A DNA stretch of 64,000 nucleotides from Aldehydirespirator sp965204415 (lineage in GTDB: Bacteria; Actinomycetota; Acidimicrobiia; Acidimicrobiales; Aldehydirespiratoraceae), in the NCBI GenBank assembly GCA_965204415.1, contig CBDBEL010000003.1:558001-622000 (forward strand). Reading direction: 5' to 3'. The notes under the pieces are model-generated. The model was not told where the DNA came from, made no database searches, and saw nothing but the letters and a program-made list of their open reading frames with translations. The position numbers and the translations under genes are program-made. Shown here piece by piece: positions 49,854-58,246 of the stretch (within the stretch, counting starts at the first letter, position 1; each line of letters begins with the position of its first letter).

Positions 49854-50875
49854 ACCGCGGCCGACAGGCTGCCTATGGGCATGCGCAGATCGGCGAGCAT
49901 GTCCAGGTCCTGCTGGGGCGACCGCCCCAGCGTGGTCAGGTAGTTGCCCACGATCAGCGCGTTGATGCCCGATGTCATGCCCATGGCCTGCAGGTCGCGG
50001 AGGGTGATCTCGCGGCCGCCGGCGTAGCGCAGGATCACCGCCGGCAACGCCAGGCGGAACAGTGCGATCCAGCGGATGGCTTCCAGGGCCCCGACCGGCT
50101 TGCGGATCTGCAGCGGCGTGCCGGGGCGGGGATTCAGGAAGTTGATGGGCACCTCGCAGGGCTCCACCTCCCTGATCTGGGAGATCAGCTCCAGACGCTG
50201 CTCGACGCTCTCCCCCATGCCCAGCAGCACGCCGCAGCACAACTCCATGCCCGCCTCGCGCACGTAGCCGCAGGTGTCGACCCGCTCGTCGAAGCTGTGG
50301 GTGGTGACGACCTCACCGAAGAACGACCGGCTGGTCTCCAGGTTGTGGTTGTAGCGGTGCACCCCGGCCCCGGCCAGCTCGAAGGCCTGCTCGCGGGTGA
50401 GGATCCCGGCGCTCACCGCCACGTTCAGGCCGGTCTCAGCCGATACCAGCGCAGTCAGCTCGATGAGCCGGTCCATGGTGCGACGGTCCGGGCCCCGCAC
50501 AGCCAGCACCATGCAGAACTCGCTGGCCCCGAGCTCCGCGGTCTCGCGAGCAGCCGCGAGGACTTCGTCGGTGTCCAGGAACGGCGTGGCCTTGACCTGC
50601 GTGTCGAAGGCGGCCGACTGGCTGCAGAAGTGGCAGTCTTCGCTGCAGCCGCCGGTCTTGGCCGACAGGATGCCCTCCACCTCCACGGTCGGGCCGGCCC
50701 ACACCAGCCGCACCTCGTGGGCCAGCGAGGCGAGCGAGGGCACGGCCGAGTCGTCGACCGCGGCCAGCTCGGCCACCTCACCGATGGTTAGCTGGCGGCG
50801 TTCGTCGAGCAGGGTTCGTGACGCACTGCCGATAGCGGGCTCGACCATGCTCCGGCGGAGGGCCAGCGCACTCAC
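49850..50875 (-). CDS. bioB: biotin synthase
   Basis: A 341-aa radical-SAM enzyme that inserts sulfur into dethiobiotin. The [4Fe-4S]-SAM motif is CSEDCHFC (GGCSEDCHFCSQS). Further landmarks are YNHNLETSRSFF, GMGESVEQR, INFLNPRPGTPL and the YAGGREITLRD arginine region near the [2Fe-2S] auxiliary cluster. The GTG start overlaps the stop of the upstream PLP decarboxylase (GTGA). No bioA, bioD or bioF is nearby. Confidence 0.96.
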   Translation of the reverse strand: MSALALRRSMVEPAIGSASRTLLDERRQLTIGEVAELAAVDDSAVPSLASLAHEVRLVWAGPTVEVEGILSAKTGGCSEDCHFCSQSAAFDTQVKATPFLDTDEVLAAARETAELGASEFCMVLAVRGPDRRTMDRLIELTALVSAETGLNVAVSAGILTREQAFELAGAGVHRYNHNLETSRSFFGEVVTTHSFDERVDTCGYVREAGMELCCGVLLGMGESVEQRLELISQIREVEPCEVPINFLNPRPGTPLQIRKPVGALEAIRWIALFRLALPAVILRYAGGREITLRDLQAMGMTSGINALIVGNYLTTLGRSPQQDLDMLADLRMPIGSLSAAV

Positions 50876-52305
50876 AGTTCGGCCAACGCCTCCCGGCCGA
50901 GGCGGGAGACCATCTCAAGCGTCTTGCGCACGTCGTCCCATGTCGTCGTGTGGTTCAGGATGCACATCCGCAGCGAGAAGACCCCTTTGAGCGACGTGGA
51001 CGAGAGGAATGCCAGTTCGTCCCAGAAGACATGCGCCAGCACCTGCCGGTTGATCTTCTCGAGAGTTTCCTCGTCGCTGGCGGCGCCGTCCGGGTTGACG
51101 CGGAAGCACACTATGCCGAGCGTCACCGGCGCCGTCAGTTCCAGCAGCGGAGATCCGTCGATGTGGGCCGCCGCGCGGCGCGCCAGGTCCAGCCCCTGGT
51201 GTATCGCGGCCCGAAATCTCGCCATCCCGAAGGTCCGTACGGACATCCAGATCTTCAGCGCGCGCGCCGTCCGGCTCAGCTGCTGGCCCCGGTCGGCGAA
51301 ATTGGGGTGGTTTGCGCCCCACACTGTGTCCTGAAGAACATCGTTGCCGATGGTGAACGCGTGCTCCAGGTGCCGCTTGTCCCTCACCATGAGCGCGCCC
51401 GCCTCGTACGGCTGGAAGAACCACTTGTGGGCATCCATGCCCACCGAATCCGCCCGCTCGATCCCGTCGAGCAGTTCCCGGCCGAGTTGCGTCACCAAGG
51501 CGAAGCCGCCGTATGCCGCGTCGGCGTGCAACCAGACGCCTTCCCGTTCGCAAAGGTCTGCCATCGCGGCTAGGGGATCGATGGAGCCCGTGCCGGACGT
51601 TCCCGCGTTGGCGCACACGGCGACGGGCTGCAACCCGGCGTCGCGGTCACCCGCCAACAGGCGTGTCAATGCGTCCAAGTCGATTCGGAAATCGTCTCCG
51701 GTGGGCACCAGACGGATGTGCTCCCGGCGCACGCCGACGATCAGGGCCGCCCGCTTCAGGGCACCGTGGCTCTGGTCGCTCATGTATACGACGGGGCGCT
51801 CCGGGTGTCCCGCCGCTTCCCGCGCCGCCACCATCGCCTCGACGCTGGCCGACGAACCGCCGCTCGTCAATAGGCCGCCGCCGGTCTCCGGATAGCCGAT
51901 CCACCCGCGCATCCAGTCCGTGACCGTGAGTTCCAGCTGGCTGGTCCCGCTCGACACCAGCCAGGTACACGAATTGATGTTGAAGCCCGCGGCCAGAAAA
52001 TCCGCGACCACGGCCGGCCACGTGGGCGAGGAGGGGATGAAACCGAAGAACCGGGGATGGTCGAGCCGCGCCGCGTACCGGAGCGCGTGTCGCACCGCCA
52101 GTTCCAGGACCTCCTCGGCCGGTTGGCCGTCCTCCGGCGGCGGCCCGGCCAACCGACCCTCCAGCACCTCGCGAAACTCGCCATCCCAGGCCTTCGCGCC
52201 GTCGAGGCCGTCGATGCGCTCGACCAAGACCTCAGTCGCCTCGGCCGCCAGTCGCCGCATTGCCTGCGGTGTCATCGTCAGATCGCCGGGCCGGGGCTCG
52301 TCCAT
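50872..52305 (-). CDS. PLP-dependent group II decarboxylase (aromatic amino acid / tyrosine-type)
   Basis: A 477-aa fold-type I decarboxylase. HPRFFGFIPSSPTWPAVVAD, TSGGSSASVEAMVAAREAAG, CANAGTSGTGSIDPL, WLHADAAYGGFA and VGMDAHKWFFQPYEAG (PLP lysine in DAHKW) place it with aromatic-L-amino-acid decarboxylases and relatives. C-terminal SLRMCILNHTTTWDDV is also typical. The ATG at 52305 begins MDEPRPGDLT; ATG 52275 is a shorter choice. Translational overlap with bioB may be simple operon packing or may point to amine or beta-alanine supply. Confidence 0.9.
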   Translation of the reverse strand: MDEPRPGDLTMTPQAMRRLAAEATEVLVERIDGLDGAKAWDGEFREVLEGRLAGPPPEDGQPAEEVLELAVRHALRYAARLDHPRFFGFIPSSPTWPAVVADFLAAGFNINSCTWLVSSGTSQLELTVTDWMRGWIGYPETGGGLLTSGGSSASVEAMVAAREAAGHPERPVVYMSDQSHGALKRAALIVGVRREHIRLVPTGDDFRIDLDALTRLLAGDRDAGLQPVAVCANAGTSGTGSIDPLAAMADLCEREGVWLHADAAYGGFALVTQLGRELLDGIERADSVGMDAHKWFFQPYEAGALMVRDKRHLEHAFTIGNDVLQDTVWGANHPNFADRGQQLSRTARALKIWMSVRTFGMARFRAAIHQGLDLARRAAAHIDGSPLLELTAPVTLGIVCFRVNPDGAASDEETLEKINRQVLAHVFWDELAFLSSTSLKGVFSLRMCILNHTTTWDDVRKTLEMVSRLGREALAEL

Positions 52306-52376
52306 CTTTGTCGAGCCTACTGGTCGGCACTGCACTTCCTGCTCCGAGATGGTGCAGGTGCTATTAGAGCGCGCGC

Positions 52377-52504
52377 AAATAGGTGAGAGCCTGTCGCGTC
52401 GCAGCGGTGTCATTCCCGCTCTTGTTCGCTGCGCTCACGGGCCGCTCGGGCCACGGCCTCGCGCCGTATGTGCCGCCTTGGCCCGCCTATTCGCTCGGCC
52501 TCTT
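52377..52504 (+). repeat. dispersed intergenic repeat, full copy
   Basis: A 128-bp copy with one substitution relative to 27641-27768. It begins AAATAGGTGAGAGCC and ends CGCTCGGCCTC-TT. It lies between the decarboxylase and the livG stop, directly against a bioB-like fragment. Confidence 0.9.
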
Positions 52505-52506
52505 AG

Positions 52507-52557
52507 CGTCAGCGGGTCGCGGAAGGTGATCTCTCGTCCGCCGACGTAGCCCAGGAT
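52507..52557 (-). pseudogene. bioB 3' fragment
   Basis: Read on the minus strand this gives VILGYVGGREITFRDPL, closely matching VILRYAGGREITLRDLQ of the intact BioB encoded 2.5 kb away. At base level about 41 of 47 positions agree. It is cut on one side by livG and on the other by a dispersed repeat, so it is a remnant, not a gene. Confidence 0.65.
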
Positions 52558-53345
52558 CACTTCGTGCTGCCGAGATACGCCGCGATCACGTTGGGGTCGC
52601 GCTGCACCTCGGCCGGGGATCCCTCGGAGATCCTGCGGCCGAAATCCAGGACCATGACCCGGTCCGCGATGTCCATCACCAAGCCCATGTCGTGCTCCAC
52701 CATCAGCAGGCTGACACCTAGCTCGCGGCGGATGTCGAGGATGAACCGGGCCATGTCCTCGGTCTCCTCGAGGTTCATGCCCGCCACCGGCTCGTCGAGC
52801 ATCAGGAGTTCGGGGTCCATGGCCAGAGCCCGGCCCAACTCGACCCGCTTCTGGACGCCGTAGGGCAGCAGCGCCACCGGGTGCTTGCGCCAGCCCTCGA
52901 TCTCCAGGAAGTCGATGATGTCCTCCACCCTGCGCCGGTGCTCGATCTCCTCGCGTTTGGCCTTGCCTACCCACAGCGCTCCAGCCAGGAACGACCCGGT
53001 CATACGGATGTGGCGGCCGGTGAGGAGGTTGTCGAGCACGGTCATGTGCGAGAACAGCTCGATGTTCTGGAACGTTCGGGCCACCCCGAGCCGGGCCACC
53101 CGGTCCGGGCGGGTGCCCATGATGGAGGCCCCCTTCCAGCGGATGTCGCCCGACTGGGGCCGGTACACCTGCGAGATCGAGTTGAAGATCGACGTCTTGC
53201 CCGCACCGTTGGGTCCGATGATGGCGAACAGTTGGCCAGCGGTGACCTCGAACGACACCGAGTCGATGGCAGTCACCCCACCGAAGCGCAAGGAGATGTC
53301 GTCTACCTGCAGCAGGGCGCGAGTCGATTCTCCTGGGGAACTCAT
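52557..53345 (-). CDS. livG: branched-chain-type ABC transporter ATPase 1
   Basis: A 262-aa LivG ATPase: Walker A GPNGAGKTS, Q-loop ARTFQNIELFSHMTV, signature LPYGVQKRVELGRALAMDP (a LivG-style variant), Walker B LLMLDEPVAGMN, H-loop VEHDMGLVMD. It ends VIAAYLGSTK. It energises uptake of branched-chain amino acids or aromatic or other organic acids. It begins in an ATGA overlap with livF. Its stop codon lies at the edge of a bioB remnant. Confidence 0.94.
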   Translation of the reverse strand: MSSPGESTRALLQVDDISLRFGGVTAIDSVSFEVTAGQLFAIIGPNGAGKTSIFNSISQVYRPQSGDIRWKGASIMGTRPDRVARLGVARTFQNIELFSHMTVLDNLLTGRHIRMTGSFLAGALWVGKAKREEIEHRRRVEDIIDFLEIEGWRKHPVALLPYGVQKRVELGRALAMDPELLMLDEPVAGMNLEETEDMARFILDIRRELGVSLLMVEHDMGLVMDIADRVMVLDFGRRISEGSPAEVQRDPNVIAAYLGSTK

Positions 53346-54133
53346 GACAGCCAGCGCTTGCGGCGCTTGTAGTGCTTCAGGTCGCGGAACGACTTGCGCT
53401 CGCCCTCGGCGCGCAGGCCCAGGTAGAACTCCCGCACATCCTCATCGGCCCGCAGCTTCTTGGGCTCGCCGTCCATGACCACCTTGCCCGACTCCATGAC
53501 GTAGCCGTAGTGGGCGATGGACAGGGCCATCATTGCATTCTGTTCGATCAGCAGCACGCTGGTTCCCTGGGCGTTGATGTCGACGATGATGTCGCGTATC
53601 TGCTCGATCAGCATCGGGGCGAGCCCCAGGGAAGGCTCATCGAGGATCAGCAGCCTCGGGGCGGCCATGAGCGCCCGACCGATGGCCAACATCTGCTGCT
53701 CTCCGCCCGACAGGTACCCGGCGGTGTCCCGTCGCCTGCCCTGCAAGAGCGGGAACAGCTCCATCACCCGCTCGTAGGCCTCCTCATTCTGCTTCCGGTC
53801 CCGCACCGTGTAGGCACCGGTATTGAGGTTCTCGTCAACCGACAACTCGGTGAAGATCCGGCGGCCCTCCATCACCTGGGTGATCCCGGACTCGACGATG
53901 CGCGACGGCTTGAACTTCGAGATGTCGGTACCGTTCCAGACGACCGAGCCCTTGGTGATGTCGCCCCCGTGGATGTCGAGCAGACCGGTGATAGCCCGCA
54001 CGGCGGTCGTCTTGCCCGCTCCATTGGCGCCGAGCAGCGCCACAATGCTGCCGTCGGGCACCTCGATCGAGAGGCCGCGCAACACGAGGACAACATCGTT
54101 GTAGACGACCTCGAGATTGGCGACTTCAAGCAT
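53342..54133 (-). CDS. livF: branched-chain-type ABC transporter ATPase 2
   Basis: A 263-aa LivF ATPase: Walker A GANGAGKTT, QVMEGRRIFTELSVDENL, signature YLSGGEQQMLAIGRALMA, Walker B LLILDEPSLGLAP, H-loop LIEQNAMMAL. The C-terminus is extended by a basic tail (SFRDLKHYKRRKRWL) beyond the usual LivF end; such a tail may contact membrane or partner. A strong hairpin separates it from livK upstream. Confidence 0.94.
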   Translation of the reverse strand: MLEVANLEVVYNDVVLVLRGLSIEVPDGSIVALLGANGAGKTTAVRAITGLLDIHGGDITKGSVVWNGTDISKFKPSRIVESGITQVMEGRRIFTELSVDENLNTGAYTVRDRKQNEEAYERVMELFPLLQGRRRDTAGYLSGGEQQMLAIGRALMAAPRLLILDEPSLGLAPMLIEQIRDIIVDINAQGTSVLLIEQNAMMALSIAHYGYVMESGKVVMDGEPKKLRADEDVREFYLGLRAEGERKSFRDLKHYKRRKRWLS

Positions 54134-54161
54134 TGTCAGCGATCGGTCGGGCGGGAAGGTC

Positions 54162-54199
54162 CCGGCGGGGCGACCTGCACTGCGGTACCGCCCCGCCGG
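54162..54199 (-). terminator. strong hairpin between livK-like gene and livF
   Basis: CCGGCGGGGCG (54162-54172) and CGCCCCGCCGG (54189-54199) form a perfect 11-bp stem with a 16-base loop. It lies after the binding-protein gene on the minus strand. It could be an attenuator or mRNA-stabilising stem-loop that raises binding-protein output over the ATPases. Confidence 0.6.
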
Positions 54200-54242
54200 A
54201 AGGCCCTAGAGGCCGAGCGGATAGACCCGACCCGTTCGTCAT

Positions 54243-54327
54243 TCCTCGCGAGGTGCAGAGCGAGGCCGTGGCCCGAGCGGCCCGTGAGCGAAGCGAACAA
54301 GAGCGGGAATGACACCGCCGCACCGCT
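54243..54327 (-). repeat. dispersed intergenic repeat, copy between livK-like gene and livF
   Basis: On the minus strand GGTGTCATTCCCGCTCTTGT, then TCGCTTCGCTCACGGGCCGC and the rest of the core. It shares with the 17.6-kb copy an end of the type CTCGCTCTGCACCTCGCGAG instead of the TATT-type end. It has one change in the core (TTCGCT for TGCGCT). Confidence 0.85.
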
Positions 54328-54364
54328 AGGCGCTTGCGAGCAATCCGCGCTAGCTCCTAGTGGA

Positions 54365-55822
54365 TCAGGAAGCCAAGAAGCAGGGCTCGTACTCCCAGTT
54401 CAGGGCAGTCTCGGATGCGTAGGGCCCCTTGATGAGGGCTATTCCATTGTTGCCCTCGTCCATCACGGTCCTGCCCGGGGTGTAGGCCGCCAGGTCGATG
54501 TCGTAGATGTACGACTCACGCACAATGTTGTCGTTGGGCTCGCCGCTCCAGCTCTGGTCGGGAGCCAAGCCCTGCAAATCGACGGTGATCTTCTTTGAGG
54601 CGGCCTCAACACCGGCCCGGGTGAGGTCGCCGTCCGTGATGGCCTGGTCCAAGATCTGACTGGCGATCAAGCCCTGTATCCACGACAACACGTACAGATC
54701 GTCGAAGGGGGCCTCGGGGCGGTACTCCTGCATGGCCGCCACTACGTCCTGCATACCCTGAGAATCACTGGCATTCCATAGAACCGTGTAATAGTTATGG
54801 GTGTAGAGCTGGTCGGCCAAAGGGCCCACGGGAGTGTTGAGCAGCGCCGGGTTCCAACTCGGCCCGCTGCCCGCCCATCGGCCCTGGAAGCCGGCCTGGA
54901 AGGCGCCGCCCATGATCGGGGCTGTCTGGAGTGCGCTCGCGGCGATCCAGACCCAGTCGGCGCCAGAGTCGACAATCTCGGTGATCACCGGCGTATGGTC
55001 GGCACCGGGCGCGGGCGACACCGCGCCCTGGCCGTCGTAGACGAGTTCCAGGCCCAGCGCCTCGCCTGCGAGCTTCGCGCCGATGGCCGCGTCCTCGCCG
55101 TAATCACCGGGCCAGGTGATGAGAGCCCACTTGTCGCCATAGGTCTCGGCCATGTACGTGACGCCGTTCATGGCCTCCACGCAATAGCTCGTCTGCACCT
55201 CGAGCACCTGGCTGCCGATGTCCGGGTCGGCCCAACCCGAATACCACGACAGCGGCACCGCAACCAAGTGGTCCTCGCGCATCGCATCCATCGTGGCCAG
55301 ATTGTGCGGCGAGCCGATCGCCAACGAGAACATCACGACGCTCTCGTCGCCTTCGCCCGCCATCACCTCGTAGTTCTCCAGATGTTTGGGAACGTCGTAG
55401 CCACTGTCGAGGATCACCGGCTCGACCGTCCATCCCTGCACGCCGCCGCGGTCATTGAGCCACTCCCAGAACACCTTGTGGCCGTCGGCCATCGGTGTCG
55501 TGAGCGGGGCAAAGGGCCCGGACAGATCGGTATTGACGCCCACCCGGATCGTCATCGTGGCAGGGTCGACCCCCAGGCCGGTCTTCAGCACGGCGACCTC
55601 GGGCTCGTCCACGGCCGCGTCCACGGGCTCGTCCATGGCCGTATCCGGTTCTTCCGTGTCCGGCCCGTCCTCGCCGACGTCGGGCGCGGCAGCCTCATCG
55701 ACCGCCTCTTCGGTGTCACCGGACGGGGCTTCGGGCTCGCCTGCAGTGTCGCCGTCTCCGCAGGAAGCGGCCATCAGGGCCAAGACGCACACCACGGCAA
55801 CCAGCCATCTCAGTTGTCTCAC
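54365..55822 (-). CDS. branched-chain-type ABC transporter substrate-binding lipoprotein
   Basis: A 485-aa LivK-type protein. Signal peptide with lipobox LMAASC, then a long acidic linker (about 22-75) rich in Asp, Glu and Pro, then the periplasmic fold: TIRVGVNTDLSGPFAPL, ILDSGYDVPKHLENYEVM, ALITWPGDYGEDAAIGAKL, IVDSGADWVWI and YVLSWIQGLIASQIL. The GTG start has GGAGGAGAAACC directly upstream. It has the ABC-type organic-acid/amino-acid receptor form; the substrate is unknown. Confidence 0.9.
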   Translation of the reverse strand: MRQLRWLVAVVCVLALMAASCGDGDTAGEPEAPSGDTEEAVDEAAAPDVGEDGPDTEEPDTAMDEPVDAAVDEPEVAVLKTGLGVDPATMTIRVGVNTDLSGPFAPLTTPMADGHKVFWEWLNDRGGVQGWTVEPVILDSGYDVPKHLENYEVMAGEGDESVVMFSLAIGSPHNLATMDAMREDHLVAVPLSWYSGWADPDIGSQVLEVQTSYCVEAMNGVTYMAETYGDKWALITWPGDYGEDAAIGAKLAGEALGLELVYDGQGAVSPAPGADHTPVITEIVDSGADWVWIAASALQTAPIMGGAFQAGFQGRWAGSGPSWNPALLNTPVGPLADQLYTHNYYTVLWNASDSQGMQDVVAAMQEYRPEAPFDDLYVLSWIQGLIASQILDQAITDGDLTRAGVEAASKKITVDLQGLAPDQSWSGEPNDNIVRESYIYDIDLAAYTPGRTVMDEGNNGIALIKGPYASETALNWEYEPCFLAS

Positions 55823-55902
55823 GGTTTCTCCTCCAGGATCGTGTTAGGGATGATGGATGATCGTAACGCTCACATCTTGCCGACGCGGTGGCTCCGCGTC
55901 CA

Positions 55903-57153
55903 CTAGTAGCTGAACGGCCACCGTTTCCAGTAGTTGCGGATCCGGACCCATAGTCCGAACAGCCCCAGCGGCTCAACGATCAAGAACACGACGATGAGCG
56001 CGCCGAACAGCACCACGTTCCAGTCGTAGACGCTGAGGGTCCAGCCCGGAGTCTGGATGGTGGTGTTGATCACGCCGAAGTCCCCTCCCTCGGTTAACAG
56101 GACCCGACTGAGACCACCGGCAAGGCCACCCTCGGCTTGCTCGAGCCACTTGGTGAACGCTCCCACGAACTCCGGTGCCATCACCACGAAGAAGGCGCCG
56201 ATCATCGGCCCCGCGGTGGTGCCGGCGCCGCCGATGAGCAGCACCGCGATGAACTCCACCGACAGGAACAGGCCGAAGTCTGCGGCGACGACCCGCTGTG
56301 ACAGCGCGGCGAACAGCGCCCCGGCAACGCCGGCGAAGAACGACGACACCGCGAACGCCACCAGCTTGTAGCCGAAGTCGGGAACGCCCATCACCTCGGC
56401 GGCTACGTCTCGGTCGCGGATGGCCTGCAGGGCCCGACCGGTGCGGCCTCTCAACAGGTTCTTGGCCACCAGCGCGAGCACCAGCGTGACAACGAGCAGG
56501 AACAGGTACCGCTTCTGGGAATCGCTGACGTCGAACCACAGCCAACGGCCGTCGCCGCCGACGTCGACCAGAGGCACCTCCTCCTTCCAGAACCTGAGGT
56601 CGAGCTCGGGGAACTCCCGGCCCAGCCCGGGCGGTCCGGCGATCTTCTGGCCCCACGACGTGTTGCCGAGGTGGATGCCGACGAACACGAGTCCCAGGGT
56701 GACGATGGCCAGGTACAGCCCGCGCAACCGCACCGCCACCGGCGAGACGACGACCCCCAGCAAGGCCGCGGCCACTCCGGCGCCGGGCAGCCAGATCCAG
56801 ATCGGCAGCGAGTGACCCCATGTGGTCTCCCCACTCGTGCCCCCCAGATAGACCGCCGCGCAAGCCCCCACGCCCATGAAGAAGGCGTGGCCGAGCGACA
56901 CCTGCCCGGCCACCCCACTCAACAGGTTGAGGCCCAACGCCGCTACCGCGTACACGAGTACCTTCGCCATCGGGCGCAGCCACTCCGGGTCGCCGAGAAA
57001 CCGGATCACCGGGATGTGGTCGATCACCGGCAGGTCGAAAGGCAACAGCACCAGCACTGCCACGAACGCTGCGAACACCGCCTTCTGCGTCCATGTGGGC
57101 AACAACTGGATCTCTTGGCGGTACGCCGTGTACAGGCGCGGCCGGCCCAGCAC
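55903..57153 (-). CDS. livM: branched-chain-type ABC transporter permease LivM
   Basis: A 416-aa permease with about ten membrane segments. LGLNLLSGVAGQVSLGHAFF and YLAIVTLGLVFVGIHL are LivM hallmarks. ALQAIRDRDVAAEVMGVPDF is the ATPase-contact loop and LIGGAGTTAGPMIGAFFV the C-terminal box. A long loop (about 170-215) carries WKEEVPLVDVGGDGRW. The GTG at 57153 is chosen, with GGAGGG upstream and a 1-base gap after the livH stop; the longer open frame would run into livH. Confidence 0.93.
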   Translation of the reverse strand: MLGRPRLYTAYRQEIQLLPTWTQKAVFAAFVAVLVLLPFDLPVIDHIPVIRFLGDPEWLRPMAKVLVYAVAALGLNLLSGVAGQVSLGHAFFMGVGACAAVYLGGTSGETTWGHSLPIWIWLPGAGVAAALLGVVVSPVAVRLRGLYLAIVTLGLVFVGIHLGNTSWGQKIAGPPGLGREFPELDLRFWKEEVPLVDVGGDGRWLWFDVSDSQKRYLFLLVVTLVLALVAKNLLRGRTGRALQAIRDRDVAAEVMGVPDFGYKLVAFAVSSFFAGVAGALFAALSQRVVAADFGLFLSVEFIAVLLIGGAGTTAGPMIGAFFVVMAPEFVGAFTKWLEQAEGGLAGGLSRVLLTEGGDFGVINTTIQTPGWTLSVYDWNVVLFGALIVVFLIVEPLGLFGLWVRIRNYWKRWPFSY

Positions 57154-57154
57154 G

Positions 57155-58246
57155 TCACACCCTCCGGATCTCGGGAGTTCCGAACAGTCCGTAGGGCCGG
57201 ACCAGCAGGCCGACAATCATCACCAGATACGGGACGATGAGCGGATAGCCCGTGCCCAGCCAGTCGGCGTGAGACGCCGCGTACTGGCCCGCATAGATCT
57301 CGGCCGCTCCCACGATCAGACCGCCGAGCAGCGCTCCGGTTGCGGAGTCGAGACCACCGAGGATCACAGCCGGAAGGGCGCGGAAAGCGATGTTGGCCGT
57401 CGCCTGGTCGACCGAGAATGTCTGTGCGATGGGGGGCTGGGTAGCGAAGACTCCACCAATGGCGGCCAAGACTGCGCCGGCCGCCCAGGCGATGGCAAAG
57501 ACCCGGCCCACGTTGACGCCCTGGGCCATGGCTGCTTCCTGGTCGACGGCCACCGCCCTCATGGCGATACCCAGACGAGACCGGTAGAAGACGTACACGG
57601 CTGCAAAGGCCACACTGGCTGCCACCATCGCGGCCAAGTAGCTCCAGTTGATGAGGGCGCCGCCCACCATGAACCCGTCCAGGCCCCACGGTGCCCCCAA
57701 GGGGCGGAAGAGCGTTTCCACCGCGTCGTTGTTGAACACGCGCAGCATGATCTCCAAGCCGAGCGTGATCACCGCCACCGAGAACAGCGGCTTGCCGACC
57801 ATGGGGCGTATGGCCAGTCGCTCGATGACCAGCCCGAGCGCCGCCGCGAACACCAGAGCGACGCCCACGCTGAGACTCCAACCGACCCAGGCCGGGCCGG
57901 CTATGTCGAGAAGGGGGTTGGCGATGGTGGTGAACGGGATGTGGCCGTCGGCCACCAGGAACGTGACGAAGAGGGCACCCGCCGCGGCCAGACCGCCCTG
58001 CGCGAAGTTGACGGTCCGGGTCGCCTTGAATATGAGCACGAAGCCCAAGGCGACGAGGGCGTACACCGAACCGAGCCCCATCGACTTCATGAACGTCCGG
58101 AAGAACAGCGCCGGGTCATTGGCGAGCTGCACTGCCCCGAAGACGACGGCCGCGGCCGCGAGTCCTGTGACGAACGCGACGGGGACGCTCCGGCGGGGGT
58201 CGATCGCCTTGAGACGGTCGCCAGCGGACACCGCCGCGCCGACCAT
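57155..58246 (-). CDS. livH: branched-chain-type ABC transporter permease LivH
   Basis: A 363-aa permease. GLGSVYALVALGFVLIFKAT, TVNFAQGGLAAAGALF, LGLVIERLAIRPM and GLDSATGALLGGLIVGAAE are LivH signatures. GIAMRAVAVDQEAAMAQGVN is the ATPase-contact loop. The ATG overlaps the acyl-CoA synthetase stop (TGATG), linking transport to CoA activation. Confidence 0.93.
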   Translation of the reverse strand: MVGAAVSAGDRLKAIDPRRSVPVAFVTGLAAAAVVFGAVQLANDPALFFRTFMKSMGLGSVYALVALGFVLIFKATRTVNFAQGGLAAAGALFVTFLVADGHIPFTTIANPLLDIAGPAWVGWSLSVGVALVFAAALGLVIERLAIRPMVGKPLFSVAVITLGLEIMLRVFNNDAVETLFRPLGAPWGLDGFMVGGALINWSYLAAMVAASVAFAAVYVFYRSRLGIAMRAVAVDQEAAMAQGVNVGRVFAIAWAAGAVLAAIGGVFATQPPIAQTFSVDQATANIAFRALPAVILGGLDSATGALLGGLIVGAAEIYAGQYAASHADWLGTGYPLIVPYLVMIVGLLVRPYGLFGTPEIRRV

